Positions 1 through 8,592 of a DNA stretch of 47,742 nucleotides are shown in pieces. The notes under the pieces are model-generated. The model saw nothing but the letters and a program-made list of their open reading frames with translations, made no database searches and had not been told where the DNA came from. The DNA is from Alphaproteobacteria bacterium (GTDB lineage: Bacteria > Pseudomonadota > Alphaproteobacteria > Sphingomonadales > Sphingomonadaceae). The position numbers were made by a program, and so were the translations under genes. The stretch is taken from contig JAUIIG010000023.1 of assembly GCA_030431875.1 (NCBI GenBank), forward strand, positions 1-47,742. Direction: 5' to 3'. Positions within the stretch are counted from its first letter, which is position 1; each line of letters opens with the position of its first letter.

Positions 1-112
1 TTCCCACGCGTTACGCACCCGTGCGCCACTCACCCCGAAGGGTTCGTTCGACTTGCATGTGTTAGGCATGCCGCCAGCGTTCGTTCTGAGCCAGGATCAA
101 ACTCTCAAGTTT
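1..112 (-). rRNA. rrs: 16S ribosomal RNA, 5' end (partial)
   Basis: The reverse complement starts near 111 with the universal 16S opening AACTTGAGAGTTTGATCCTG and continues through the conserved GAACGCTGGCGGCATGCC and ACACATGCAAGTCGAACG blocks. The gene runs off the left edge, so only about 110 of roughly 1490 nt are present. The short helix-6 region (AACCCTTCGGGGTGAGT) fits sphingomonads. The exact 5' end is set by comparison with the usual mature 16S start and could be off by a few bases. Confidence 0.97.
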
Positions 113-340
113 GTGTCACTCACCAAACAGGCACAACCGAAGCTGCCAACCTGCAAGGCAAGAGCTTCAAGGAGCCGATACCTGCACTGTCAAACGTAAT
201 GGATACGAATGAACATGCATCATCTCACGGAAAACGTGGAGCTTTCCGAGGATGTGGCGTCGGCTTGGTTACCCGTTACTGCGACCTTGAGCTTCGCAGA
301 CGGGGCGCCGTCGCCCACATGTCCCTTCATCAAAAACCGA

Positions 341-355
341 CAATGTCAAAGAGCC
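341..355 (-). promoter_or_regulatory. boxA-like antitermination element in rRNA leader
   Basis: The minus strand reads GGCTCTTTGACATTG, close to the boxA core (GCTCTTTnA) that loads NusB/NusE antitermination factors on rRNA transcripts. It lies about 230 nt upstream of the 16S start and downstream of the promoter, the expected place. The call is by motif and position only. Confidence 0.6.
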
Positions 356-370
356 ACCGACACATTAAAG

Positions 371-418
371 CGGACAGCTATTGGTTCCCCGATTTACACC
401 GGGGGAGCCGGCTGTCCG
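371..418 (-). other. Long hairpin in rRNA leader
   Basis: CGGACAGC at 371-378 pairs with GCTGTCCG at 411-418. The inner GGTTCCCC (383-390) pairs with GGGGAGCC (402-409) with one G-U pair, giving a stem of about 16 pairs around a small AT-rich loop. It lies between the promoter and boxA in the leader, so it may be a processing or antitermination structure. There is no T-run that would make it a terminator. Confidence 0.5.
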
Positions 419-481
419 ATTAGTGTTGGCGACCAACGCGTTGTGGCGGTGAGAAACCGTCAGCGCCGCGTCGGTGGAGCC

Positions 482-545
482 CATCTAGGCGTGGTCCGAG
501 ATTCGGTCAACGCCTTTTTGCAATTTTATTTCGCCGATGCGGAAA
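482..545 (-). promoter_or_regulatory. rRNA operon promoter with upstream A/T element
   Basis: On the minus strand TTGACC (505-510) is followed after exactly 17 bases by TAGATG (482-487), a good -35/-10 pair for the housekeeping sigma factor. The bases just upstream (about 511-545) are the most A/T-rich in the region, with runs of T and A, and resemble an UP element. Transcription would start near 475, giving a leader of about 365 nt. No experimental start is known to me. Confidence 0.7.
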
Positions 546-803
546 AAATCCAAAAATGGTCGAAACTCCATAGGGTTAGATGGGATGGCCGCACCCTATT
601 TCAAGCCTTGGAGGGGCAAAAACAGCAAATCCGGAGTAACTTTTTCGCCCCGAATCCGGCGTGAGACCGCCCCGGAAGCCCCGAAAAGCGCCGTTTTTGC
701 GATCTGCAGCGGGTGAATCGGACTGGCGGCTGCCACGCCATTAACCCCCGTCATCCCCGCAGACCGCGCATTGAGGTTATCTTTACGCGCGCGCGGTTAA
801 GCA

Positions 804-1880
804 ATGCGGACAACAAGGCGAATCCCGGGTTCCATGAAAGCAGAGCAGATCCGTGGCGCAGCAGCGCCAACTGACAAGGGCAGTCCCCGAGTGGCAGTCA
901 TCGTGCCCGCCTATGGCGTGGCGCACCTGCTGCACGAGGCGCTTGATTCGCTGTTGGCGCAGACCCTGACGGAATGGGAATGCGTGGTCGTCGATGACGG
1001 CGCGCCCGATGACGTGGCCACAGCCGTCGCTCCTTACCTCGACGATTCGCGCATCACCTTCCTCGCCACCGACAACGCTGGCGTCTCCACCGCGCGCAAC
1101 CGTGCCATCGCCGCCACCAGTGCTCCCTATGTGGCCCTGCTCGACGGCGACGACATGCTGCGCCCGGAATACCTGGCCCGCACTGCGGCCGCGCTTGAGG
1201 CCGATCCGGCCGCGCGGCTCGTCACTGTCAACGCGCGCATCTTCGGAGCCGTGCCGCAGGAGCGCCTGTGCTTCACCGGCAAGCAAGGCTCCGGCGACGG
1301 CAAGCGCGGATCGCTGGCCGACGTCTTTGACCGCAGCTTCGGCGTCTATATCGGCTCGACCTTCCGCCGCGCCGACTTCGACGCCATCGGCGGCTTCGAT
1401 GCCGGCATGACCCATGCCGAGGACTTCGACCTGTGGGTGCGGCTGATGCTGCTGGGTGGCCACGCGCTCTACCTTGATGAAGTGCTGGGCGACTACCGGG
1501 TGCGCTCGCGCTCGGCCTCGGCTGCCTCGCAGAAGATGATCAAGGGCAATATCCGCACCTTCGAAAAGGCGCTCGAACAATTGCCCGCCGACTCCCTCGA
1601 TGCCGAGGTGGCGCGCGCCATGATCGCCGAGAACACCCGCGAGCTGTGCTTCGAGATGGCCATCGACCGGGTAATCGACGGCGAGCACGCGGCCATTGCC
1701 GACCTGCGCCAGAGCTGGGGCGACAAGCCCGTGGGGCCCGTCTGGCACGCCAGCTTCCTGCTCTGGCGCCTGCTCCCGCAACTTGCCTCGCCGATGCTGG
1801 CCTACCGCAACAAGCGCAATGCCCGCGGCGCCGGTGCGCCGGACGCGGAAACCAGCACCCGCAGCAAGCAGGTGGCCTGA
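804..1880 (+). CDS. Glycosyltransferase family 2
   Basis: This is a GT-A fold family 2 glycosyltransferase that would move a sugar from a nucleotide donor to a polysaccharide or lipid acceptor at the inner face of the membrane. The N-terminal core shows VAVIVPAYG, then VVDDGAPDD (nucleotide binding), the DGDD metal-binding motif in LLDGDDML, and AEDFDLWVRL, the usual catalytic-base region. At 358 residues it is a normal length with a C-terminal extension of unknown role. Two ATG starts are possible, at 804 and 834, and neither has a clear ribosome binding site. It is followed after three bases by a flippase gene, so the two probably form an operon for a surface glycan. Donor and acceptor cannot be read from the sequence. 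Confidence 0.88.
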   Translation: MRTTRRIPGSMKAEQIRGAAAPTDKGSPRVAVIVPAYGVAHLLHEALDSLLAQTLTEWECVVVDDGAPDDVATAVAPYLDDSRITFLATDNAGVSTARNRAIAATSAPYVALLDGDDMLRPEYLARTAAALEADPAARLVTVNARIFGAVPQERLCFTGKQGSGDGKRGSLADVFDRSFGVYIGSTFRRADFDAIGGFDAGMTHAEDFDLWVRLMLLGGHALYLDEVLGDYRVRSRSASAASQKMIKGNIRTFEKALEQLPADSLDAEVARAMIAENTRELCFEMAIDRVIDGEHAAIADLRQSWGDKPVGPVWHASFLLWRLLPQLASPMLAYRNKRNARGAGAPDAETSTRSKQVA

Positions 1881-1883
1881 GCC

Positions 1884-3389
1884 ATGGCTGCCGATAATAA
1901 CCGCAGCATGTCCGTGCGCGGCGCGGCGCTGCTGGCCATGGCGAGCCAGATGGGGGCCTTCTCCATCCAGTTCATTGCCAGCGTGGTGCTGGCGCGCTGG
2001 TTCATCGACCCGGACGAGCTGGGCCTGTTCACCATCGCCTTCTCCTTCGTCAGCCTGCTGGCCGTGCTGCAGGAGTTCGGCATCAACCGCTACGTGGCGG
2101 GCGAGAAGGACCTCGACGACGACAAGATCCGCACGGCCTTCACCGTCTCGCTGATCGTCAGCTGGACGATTGCCGTGCTCTGCGTCGTGCTGAGCTGGCC
2201 CGCCGCCGCCTTCTATGACCTGCCCGGCCTGCTGCCGCTGCTGCTGGTGGTGGCCGCCAGCTATTTCTTCGTGCCGCTGGCGACCGTGCCCATGGCGCTG
2301 CTGCACCGGAACATGGATTTCCGTTCCAACACCATGATCGAAATCGGCGTTGTGCTGACCAATGCCGCAATTGCCATATCGCTGGCCTGGCAGGGCTACG
2401 GCGCGATTGCGCTGGCCTGGGGTGCCTTCGCCCAGCAGGTGGCGCGCGCCGGGATCGCCCAGTGGCGTGTCGGCGGCAGGTTCCCCATCCCGCCGCGCCT
2501 CGACGGGGCCATGCCGGTGCTCAGGTTCGGCGGGGCTTCGACGATCCTGCAAGCCCTGTCGCAACTCGGCTCACGCTTGCCCGAGCTGATGATCGGGCGG
2601 CTGCTCGATACCGTGGCGGTCGGCCTGTTCGCCCGCGCCTATGGACTGGCCTGGCAATTGCGCTGGCTGGTCTCTGGCGGGCTTGCCACCGTGTTCTACC
2701 CTGCCTTCGCCCGCTTCCGTGACCGTGGTGACCCGCTGGGTCCGCATTACGAGCGCGTCACCGCCAGCTTCACCGCCATTACCTGGCCGACCATGGCCGG
2801 CCTTGCCGCCTGCTCTGTCCCTGTGATCTCCATCCTCTATGGCGAACGCTGGATCGGGGCCGCGCGGCCGCTGGAATGGATCGCGCTTTCGCAGATCCTG
2901 TTCATCGCCCTGCCCCTGCACGTCGAGCTGCCGATCCTGCTCGGAAAGATGCGCCCGCTGCTCTGGCGCTTTGGCCTTGATACGCTGGTGTCGGTCGCCT
3001 TCCTTGCTGTGGGTGCCTTCTACTCGCTGGAAGCAGCTGCTGCGAGCCGCGTGTTCTACGGCCTCGCATGGCTGGCAATCCACGCGCCCTTCCTCCACTC
3101 GGTGGTCCACTTCCGCTGGAGCACCCTCGCCCGCGTCTGGCTGCAGTCGGCAATTGTCACCGGCATGGCCGTGCTGCCGGTGTGGCTATCCTATGTCTGG
3201 GTGGCCCCGGCCGCCGAGGCGACCTTCCTGCAGGTCTTCGCTGCCGCCATGGTCGGCGTGATGCTGTGGCTGGTGACACTGCGGCAGATCCGCCACCCGG
3301 CCTACGAAGAGATCCACCACTTCGCCAGCGAGGCCCTGTCGCGCCTCGGCCTTGGCCGGTTCTTCCCCGCTCCGCGGCAAGCCAGCTGA
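1884..3389 (+). CDS. Polysaccharide flippase (Wzx/MOP superfamily)
   Basis: This 501-residue protein has about 12-14 hydrophobic segments and the opening typical of lipopolysaccharide/colanic-acid type flippases: ALLAMASQMGAFSIQF, then LARWFIDPDELGLFTI. Such proteins flip undecaprenyl-linked repeat units across the inner membrane for capsule or O-antigen assembly. The start is an ATG three bases after the glycosyltransferase stop, so translation is probably coupled. Short charged loops (for example RFRDRGD) alternate with membrane helices. No polymerase (Wzy) gene is adjacent. The export components at 30.7-33.5 kb could belong to the same polysaccharide, but that is inference. Confidence 0.88.
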   Translation: MAADNNRSMSVRGAALLAMASQMGAFSIQFIASVVLARWFIDPDELGLFTIAFSFVSLLAVLQEFGINRYVAGEKDLDDDKIRTAFTVSLIVSWTIAVLCVVLSWPAAAFYDLPGLLPLLLVVAASYFFVPLATVPMALLHRNMDFRSNTMIEIGVVLTNAAIAISLAWQGYGAIALAWGAFAQQVARAGIAQWRVGGRFPIPPRLDGAMPVLRFGGASTILQALSQLGSRLPELMIGRLLDTVAVGLFARAYGLAWQLRWLVSGGLATVFYPAFARFRDRGDPLGPHYERVTASFTAITWPTMAGLAACSVPVISILYGERWIGAARPLEWIALSQILFIALPLHVELPILLGKMRPLLWRFGLDTLVSVAFLAVGAFYSLEAAAASRVFYGLAWLAIHAPFLHSVVHFRWSTLARVWLQSAIVTGMAVLPVWLSYVWVAPAAEATFLQVFAAAMVGVMLWLVTLRQIRHPAYEEIHHFASEALSRLGLGRFFPAPRQAS

Positions 3390-3478
3390 TCAACGCGGGA
3401 TTTGGGCCTTTGCCCACCGCGTGATATCTTCCCCATGCTCGCCGCAGCCGGGACGCGTCGGCGAGCGGGAGAGTTGAT

Positions 3479-4507
3479 ATGGGCTGGACAGCCTTGAGTG
3501 CCGCGCTGCTTGCCAGCGGAACCGCCAGTGCACCGACCATCGCCGAGACCGTCGAACCCGTCGACGTACCGCAGGCCGGCGAAGCCGCAGCTGGCGCCAC
3601 CGAGACCGCCGCCACCGAAAGTGCCGAAGTGCCGGTGATCGATCCGGTGGCCCTGCAGATCGCCATGGAGGTGGAACGCTATCGCCGGATGACCGTGCCG
3701 GTCACCATCGGCGGCCAGGGTCCTTTCTCCTTCATGGTCGATACCGGCGCGCAGGCCACCGTGCTGTCGATCGAGCTTGCCGACCAGTTGCAGCTGCATG
3801 ACCGCGAACTTGCGACACTGGTGGCCATGGCCAGCACCCGCGAGGTGGAAACGACCATGGTCCCGGACTTCGTGCTGGGCGATCGCAACATGACCATTCG
3901 CACCGCGCCGCTGGTGCAGGGTGAACATATCGGCGGGGCGGATGGCATCCTCGGGCTGGATGCCCTGCAGGACCAGAAGGTGCTGCTCGATTTCGAGGCG
4001 GGCACGATGCACGTGCTCGATTCGCTGCCCGAAGGAGCCAACACCTACGATATCATCGTGCGCGCGCGCGAGCGGCTGGGCCAGCTGATCATCCACACGG
4101 CCGAAATCGACGGCATCCGGGTCGACGTGATTGTCGATACCGGCGCGCAGGGATCGGTCGGCAACATGGAACTGGAGCGCCGACTGCGCCGCCGCCAGAG
4201 CCTCGACGATGCCACGATGACCGACGTGAACGGCGTTACCGTTTCGGGCGAGACGCGCATTGCCCGGCGATTGCAACTGGGCCGCGTCTTCGTGAACAAC
4301 CTCGTCGTATCCTTCGCCGACTCGCCGACCTTCGAAAGCCTCGACCTCAATGACCGGCCAGCGCTGATCCTGGGCATGAGCGAGCTGCGCATCTTCCAGC
4401 GCGTGGCCATCGACTTCCGCACCCGCCGCGTACTGTTCGACCTTCCCGGCGACGTGCCGCTGGACGCTGCCTTCCGCTTCAACAGGCGGGCTTCGCGGCT
4501 GAACTGA
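3479..4507 (+). CDS. Secreted two-domain retropepsin-like aspartic protease
   Basis: The protein carries two aspartic protease active-site motifs, VDTGAQATV with Asp88 and VDTGAQGSV with Asp220. Each is followed by a hydrophobic-hydrophobic-Gly motif (GILGL near 157-160 and LILGM near the C-terminus). This is the signature of two retropepsin-like (clan AA) lobes in one chain, so the enzyme may form its active site without dimerising, as pepsin does. The N-terminus (LSAALLASGTASA) looks like a signal peptide without a strong positive n-region. An Ala/Glu/Thr-rich linker covers about residues 20-55. A GGGAGAG-type ribosome binding site precedes the ATG. The substrate is unknown. Alphaproteobacterial periplasmic proteases of this clan exist (PerP in Caulobacter), but direct orthology is not claimed. 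Confidence 0.85.
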   Translation: MGWTALSAALLASGTASAPTIAETVEPVDVPQAGEAAAGATETAATESAEVPVIDPVALQIAMEVERYRRMTVPVTIGGQGPFSFMVDTGAQATVLSIELADQLQLHDRELATLVAMASTREVETTMVPDFVLGDRNMTIRTAPLVQGEHIGGADGILGLDALQDQKVLLDFEAGTMHVLDSLPEGANTYDIIVRARERLGQLIIHTAEIDGIRVDVIVDTGAQGSVGNMELERRLRRRQSLDDATMTDVNGVTVSGETRIARRLQLGRVFVNNLVVSFADSPTFESLDLNDRPALILGMSELRIFQRVAIDFRTRRVLFDLPGDVPLDAAFRFNRRASRLN

Positions 4508-4574
4508 TCCGGCAGCAGCAGCACGCGGGCTTGCCGCTGCGCCAGCCAGCCCCCAAGTTACAGGGGTGCGGGAC

Positions 4575-6395
4575 ATGGGCAACAACACGGCAACGGGCGA
4601 AAGTGCCGACTGGGCGACCATGCGGCGGTTCCTGCCGTACATGTGGCCCGAGGGCCGCCCTGACCTCAAGCGTCGCATCGTCATTGCCGCCTTTTTCGTG
4701 CTGGCGGCCAAGGCCGTCGTCCTCACCCTGCCCTTTGCCTATGCCCGCGCGGTGGACACCATGGGCGCCGACGGCGACCCCGCCCTGTGGGTCGCGCTGG
4801 CGCTGGTGATCGCCTATGCCGCCGGACGCTTCGGCACCGTGCTGTTCGACCAGCTGCGCAACATCACCTTCAACCGCGTGGGGCAGGATGCCGTGCTCGG
4901 CCTGACCGAGGATGTCTTCGCCCGCCTGCACAAGCTGAGCCTGCGCTTCCACCTTTCGCGCCGCACCGGCGAGATCACCCGCGTGGTTGAGCGCGGCACC
5001 AAGTCGATCAGCTCGATGCTCTATTTCCTGCTGTTCAACATCGCCCCCACGGCGATCGAACTGGTGGTGGTCTCGGTCATCTTCTGGACGATCTTCGGCT
5101 GGGAACTGGTGGCCGCAACAGCCGTCACCGTAGTCAGCTTCATCTGGATCACCCAGCGCATCACCGAATGGCGGGTAAAACTGCGCAAGGAGATGAACGA
5201 CCTCGACGGGCAAGCCATGGCCCGCGCGGTCGACAGCCTGCTCAACTACGAGACGGTGAAGTACTTCGGCGCCGAAGAACGCGAGCGCGAACGCTATGCC
5301 CGCAGCGCCGGACAATATGCCGAGGCCGCAATCAGGACCGAGAATTCGCTCGGCATGCTCAACATCGTGCAGGCCTCGATCCTCAACCTGATGATGGCCG
5401 GCGCCATGGCATGGACGGTCTGGGGCTGGTCGCAGGGCAAGCTGACACCGGGCGACCTCGTGCTGGTGAACACCTACCTGATGCAGCTGTTCCGACCGCT
5501 GGACATGCTCGGCTGGGTGTATCGCACCATCCGGCAGGGCCTCATCGACATGGCCGACATGTTCCGCCTGATGGATACCTCTGTCGAAGTGGAAGACGCC
5601 CCAGGCGCCCCCGCGCTGGTGATCCGCCGCCCCTCGGTCACCTTCGACAATGTCAGCTTCGGCTACGACAAGGACCGGCAGATCCTCAAGGGCCTCAGCT
5701 TCGAGGCACCGGCAGGCGCGCATATCGCGCTGGTCGGCCCCTCGGGCGCGGGCAAGAGCACCATCGGGCGGCTGCTGTTCCGCTTCTACGATCCGTGGGA
5801 AGGCCGCGTGCTGATCGACGGGCAGGACATTCGCGAAGTGACGCAGGAAAGCCTGCGCCAAGCGATCGGCATTGTCCCGCAGGATTCGGTGCTGTTCAAC
5901 GACACTATCGGCTACAACATCGAATATGGCGCGCCCTGGGGCCAGGGCGATCCCTCGGCGGAGGCCATCCGGCAAGCTGCTGCCGATGCAGCGATCCTGC
6001 CTTTCATCGAAAGCCTGCCCGAGAAGTTCGACACCGAAGTGGGCGAACGCGGGCTGAAGCTGTCAGGCGGCGAGAAGCAGCGCGTGGCCATTGCCCGCAC
6101 CCTGCTTAAGGACCCGCCAATCCTGCTGCTGGACGAAGCCACCAGCGCGCTGGATTCGCGGACCGAGCAGGATATCCTCGCCACCCTGCGCAACATCAGC
6201 TGCAACCGCACCACCTTGGCCATTGCCCACCGGCTGTCGACCATTGCCGATGCGGATTTGATAAATGTCATGGATGCCGGCCGGATTGTGGAGCAAGGTT
6301 CACATGCCGAATTGCTGCGTCATGACGGGCTCTATGCCGACATGTGGAACCGGCAGCAGAACGAAGACAGCGCGGTACAGCAAGCCGCGGAATAG
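4575..6395 (+). CDS. Atm1/HMT1-type ABC exporter (fused permease and ATPase)
   Basis: This is a half-transporter of about 606 residues with a six-helix membrane domain (residues about 40-330) and a C-terminal ATPase. The ATPase has Walker A GPSGAGKST (about 387), Q-loop VPQDSVLF, signature LSGGEKQRVAIA, Walker B ILLLDEATSALD and H-loop AIAHRLST. The membrane domain contains RRTGEITRVVERGTKSIS and ETVKYFGAEERE, both typical of the mitochondrial Atm1/ABCB7 and bacterial Atm1 group, which export glutathione conjugates or metal-thiol species. The ATG at 4575 follows GGTGCGGGAC. A GTG at 4566 would add three residues. It is followed 14 bases later by a cytochrome-like lipoprotein gene. Confidence 0.93.
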   Translation: MGNNTATGESADWATMRRFLPYMWPEGRPDLKRRIVIAAFFVLAAKAVVLTLPFAYARAVDTMGADGDPALWVALALVIAYAAGRFGTVLFDQLRNITFNRVGQDAVLGLTEDVFARLHKLSLRFHLSRRTGEITRVVERGTKSISSMLYFLLFNIAPTAIELVVVSVIFWTIFGWELVAATAVTVVSFIWITQRITEWRVKLRKEMNDLDGQAMARAVDSLLNYETVKYFGAEERERERYARSAGQYAEAAIRTENSLGMLNIVQASILNLMMAGAMAWTVWGWSQGKLTPGDLVLVNTYLMQLFRPLDMLGWVYRTIRQGLIDMADMFRLMDTSVEVEDAPGAPALVIRRPSVTFDNVSFGYDKDRQILKGLSFEAPAGAHIALVGPSGAGKSTIGRLLFRFYDPWEGRVLIDGQDIREVTQESLRQAIGIVPQDSVLFNDTIGYNIEYGAPWGQGDPSAEAIRQAAADAAILPFIESLPEKFDTEVGERGLKLSGGEKQRVAIARTLLKDPPILLLDEATSALDSRTEQDILATLRNISCNRTTLAIAHRLSTIADADLINVMDAGRIVEQGSHAELLRHDGLYADMWNRQQNEDSAVQQAAE

Positions 6396-6409
6396 GGAGA
6401 CGCGCATTG

Positions 6410-6958
6410 ATGAAGCTGGCCAACACGGCAATGGGACTGTCCGTCCTCGCCTTTACCCTCGCTGCCTGCGCCACCACCGCCTCCACACCTGCGAGTGACG
6501 CGACACCCTATTACGTGCGCGAAGGCATGGTGAACGGGCTCAACCCCTCGATCACGGCCATCTGGGACATGCAGGTCGAAGTCATGGACGACTATGGCAA
6601 CTTCGATCCGGCGCTGATGGACGATGCCAAGTGGGAGAGCCTGCTGGCCAATGCCCGCGAACTGCAACACCAGTCGGCGCTGATGGGCGAAGCCACGCGC
6701 TATGTCGCGGCGGACCCCAATGGCACCCTGACCGACCCGCCCGAAGGCACGGACCTGGTCGCGATCCAGCAGCGGCTCGATGCCCAACCGGACCTTTACC
6801 GCGCCATGTCGATGACTCTCGCGGGCCATGCCGGACAACTGGTGATCGCCGCCGAAGCGCGCGATGCAGAGCGGGTCACCGCGCTGGTCAACGACGCCCA
6901 GCCGGTGTGCAAGGCCTGCCACGACGTGTTCTGGTATCCCGAGGAATATACCGACTAG
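6410..6958 (+). CDS. Cytochrome c'-like monoheme lipoprotein
   Basis: This 182-residue protein has a lipoprotein signal (LAAC, Cys20), a mostly helical body and a single heme-attachment motif CKACH about ten residues before the end. A C-terminal CxxCH on a four-helix protein is the arrangement of the cytochrome c'/c556 family. The ATG at 6410 is preceded by AGGGAGA at a spacing of nine. Heme would be attached covalently in the periplasm, with the protein anchored to a membrane by lipid. Its role (electron transfer or NO/CO binding) cannot be read. Its place directly behind the Atm1-type exporter suggests co-transcription. Confidence 0.82.
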   Translation: MKLANTAMGLSVLAFTLAACATTASTPASDATPYYVREGMVNGLNPSITAIWDMQVEVMDDYGNFDPALMDDAKWESLLANARELQHQSALMGEATRYVAADPNGTLTDPPEGTDLVAIQQRLDAQPDLYRAMSMTLAGHAGQLVIAAEARDAERVTALVNDAQPVCKACHDVFWYPEEYTD

Positions 6959-7071
6959 GCCGGCAGCGGCTTGTCCCTTGGGGGTTGCTTTTTGTGCAGT
7001 GCAGCATCTAGGGCAGGATCAAACCTGATCCCGCGCGCGATCTCGCGTGCCGCAAACCAACGGACAAGCAC

Positions 7072-8565
7072 ATGTTCAACCCCGGCGCGCTCAAGCGCGA
7101 CTGGCTCGCCAATCCGCGCGCCGATATCCTCGCAGGCATCGTCGTTGCCCTCGCCCTGATACCCGAAGCCATCGGCTTCTCGATCATCGCCGGCGTCGAT
7201 CCGCGCGTGGGGCTTTACGCCTCGATCGCCATTGCCATGGTCATCGCCTTCACCGGCGGGCGACCCGGCATGATCTCGGCCGCGACGGCAGCCGTGGCCG
7301 TGGTGGTGGTGCCGCTGGTGCGCGACTACGGCGTCGAATACCTCTTCGCCGCTACCATCCTGATGGGCATCTTCCAAGGTATCGCCGCACTGCTGCGGCT
7401 CGACCTGCTGATGCAGTTCGTCTCGCGCTCGGTCATCACCGGCTTCGTCAACGCGCTGGCGATCCTGATCTTCATGGCGCAGCTGCCGCAGCTGATCGGC
7501 GTGTCGTGGCTGACCTACCCGCTAGTCGCGGGCGCGCTGGCGATCATTTACCTGCTGCCAAAACTGACCACCGCCGTGCCCAGTCCGCTTGTCGCGATCA
7601 TCGTGCTTGGCGCCCTGACGATCGGGCTGGATATGGATGTGAACACCGTTTCCGACATGGGCGAACTGCCCGAAGGCCTGCCCTATTTCGTCGTCCCCGA
7701 CGTGCCGCTGAACTGGGAAACCCTGCGTATCATCGCCCCCTATTCGGCCACCATGGCCGCCGTCGGCCTGCTGGAAAGCCTGCTGACCGCGCAGATTGTC
7801 GACGACATGACGCACACGGACAGCGACAAGCGCCGCGAGAGCGGCGGACAGGGCATCGCCAATGTCGTCGCAGCCTTTTTCGGCGGCATGGGCGGCTGCG
7901 CGATGATCGGCCAGTCGGTGATCAACGTGACCAGCGGCGGACGCGGACGCCTGTCGACCTTCACTGCCGGCCTGACCCTGCTGATCCTGCTCGCCGCGCT
8001 TGGTCCCATTGTCGGCCAGATTCCCATGGCCGCCCTGGTCGCCGTCATGATCATGGTGTCGATCGGCACCTTCAGCTGGAACTCGATCCCCAACCTCAAG
8101 CACCACCCCTGGCAGTCGAGCGTCGTCATGGTCTCGACCGTCGTGGTGGTGGTGGCGACGCACAACCTCGCCATGGGCGTGCTGGTGGGCGTGCTGCTGT
8201 CGGGCATCTTCTTCACCGGCAAGGTGCGCAACATGTTCGGCGTCACCCGCACGCGTGACGATCAGACCGCGACTTACGTCGTCCATGGCCAGATCTTTTT
8301 CGCCAGCGTCGACCGTTTCTCCAGGGCATTCGGCCGCGAGAGCGAGCGCTCGGACCCGGCCGACCATGTCGTGATCGACGTCACCCGCGCACACTTCTGG
8401 GATATCTCCGGCGTCGACGTGCTCGACAAGGTGGTGGAACGCATGCGCCGCAACGGGCGCAGCGTGCAGGTGGTCGGCCTCAACGAGGCCAGCGCCGACC
8501 TCGTCGACAAGTTCGCCCTGACCGACAAGACCGGCGTGGAGATAGGCTTGGCCCCGCACCCCTGA
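7072..8565 (+). CDS. SulP-family anion transporter with STAS domain
   Basis: This 497-residue inner-membrane protein has the SulP/SLC26 opening ([23 protein letters not shown]), about 12-14 membrane segments up to residue 380, and a cytoplasmic STAS domain at about 395-490. The STAS core [22 protein letters not shown] is visible. Members carry sulfate, bicarbonate or dicarboxylates, and the substrate cannot be decided here. There is no carbonic anhydrase or sulfate-assimilation gene beside it. Its stop codon lies inside a strong hairpin shared with the convergent M16 protease gene. Confidence 0.93.
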   Translation: MFNPGALKRDWLANPRADILAGIVVALALIPEAIGFSIIAGVDPRVGLYASIAIAMVIAFTGGRPGMISAATAAVAVVVVPLVRDYGVEYLFAATILMGIFQGIAALLRLDLLMQFVSRSVITGFVNALAILIFMAQLPQLIGVSWLTYPLVAGALAIIYLLPKLTTAVPSPLVAIIVLGALTIGLDMDVNTVSDMGELPEGLPYFVVPDVPLNWETLRIIAPYSATMAAVGLLESLLTAQIVDDMTHTDSDKRRESGGQGIANVVAAFFGGMGGCAMIGQSVINVTSGGRGRLSTFTAGLTLLILLAALGPIVGQIPMAALVAVMIMVSIGTFSWNSIPNLKHHPWQSSVVMVSTVVVVVATHNLAMGVLVGVLLSGIFFTGKVRNMFGVTRTRDDQTATYVVHGQIFFASVDRFSRAFGRESERSDPADHVVIDVTRAHFWDISGVDVLDKVVERMRRNGRSVQVVGLNEASADLVDKFALTDKTGVEIGLAPHP

Positions 8566-8585
8566 CATAATCAGGGGCGCGGGCC
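8551..8585. terminator. Hairpin between convergent sulP-type and M16 genes
   Basis: GCCCCGCACCCCTGA (8551-8565) can pair with TCAGGGGCGCGGGCC (8571-8585) around a five-base loop, a stem of about 13 good pairs. It spans the stop codon of the SulP gene and ends eight bases before the stop of the M16 gene. No T-run follows on either strand, so it may end transcripts poorly or act as a 3' stability structure for both messages. Confidence 0.5.
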
Positions 8586-8592
8586 AGAAGCC

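Larger units (their letters stand above)
113..803. other. rRNA leader and gene-free upstream region
   Basis: No credible protein gene lies in this stretch of about 690 bases. From about 475 down to 113 it is the leader of the minus-strand rRNA operon, holding a boxA-like element and a strong hairpin (listed separately). From 482 to about 545 it holds the rRNA promoter. Between about 550 and 803 I see no gene. That part should contain the promoter for the glycosyltransferase gene at 804, but no convincing -35/-10 pair stands out. Short open frames here have no family resemblance or ribosome binding site. Confidence 0.7.

Noticed and set aside
783-2564. 593-codon open frame on the minus strand opposite the glycosyltransferase and flippase
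   Set aside because: The plus-strand products match known families. The antisense frame has shadow composition (His/Arg/Gly/Ala-rich) and no motif, as expected in high-GC DNA.
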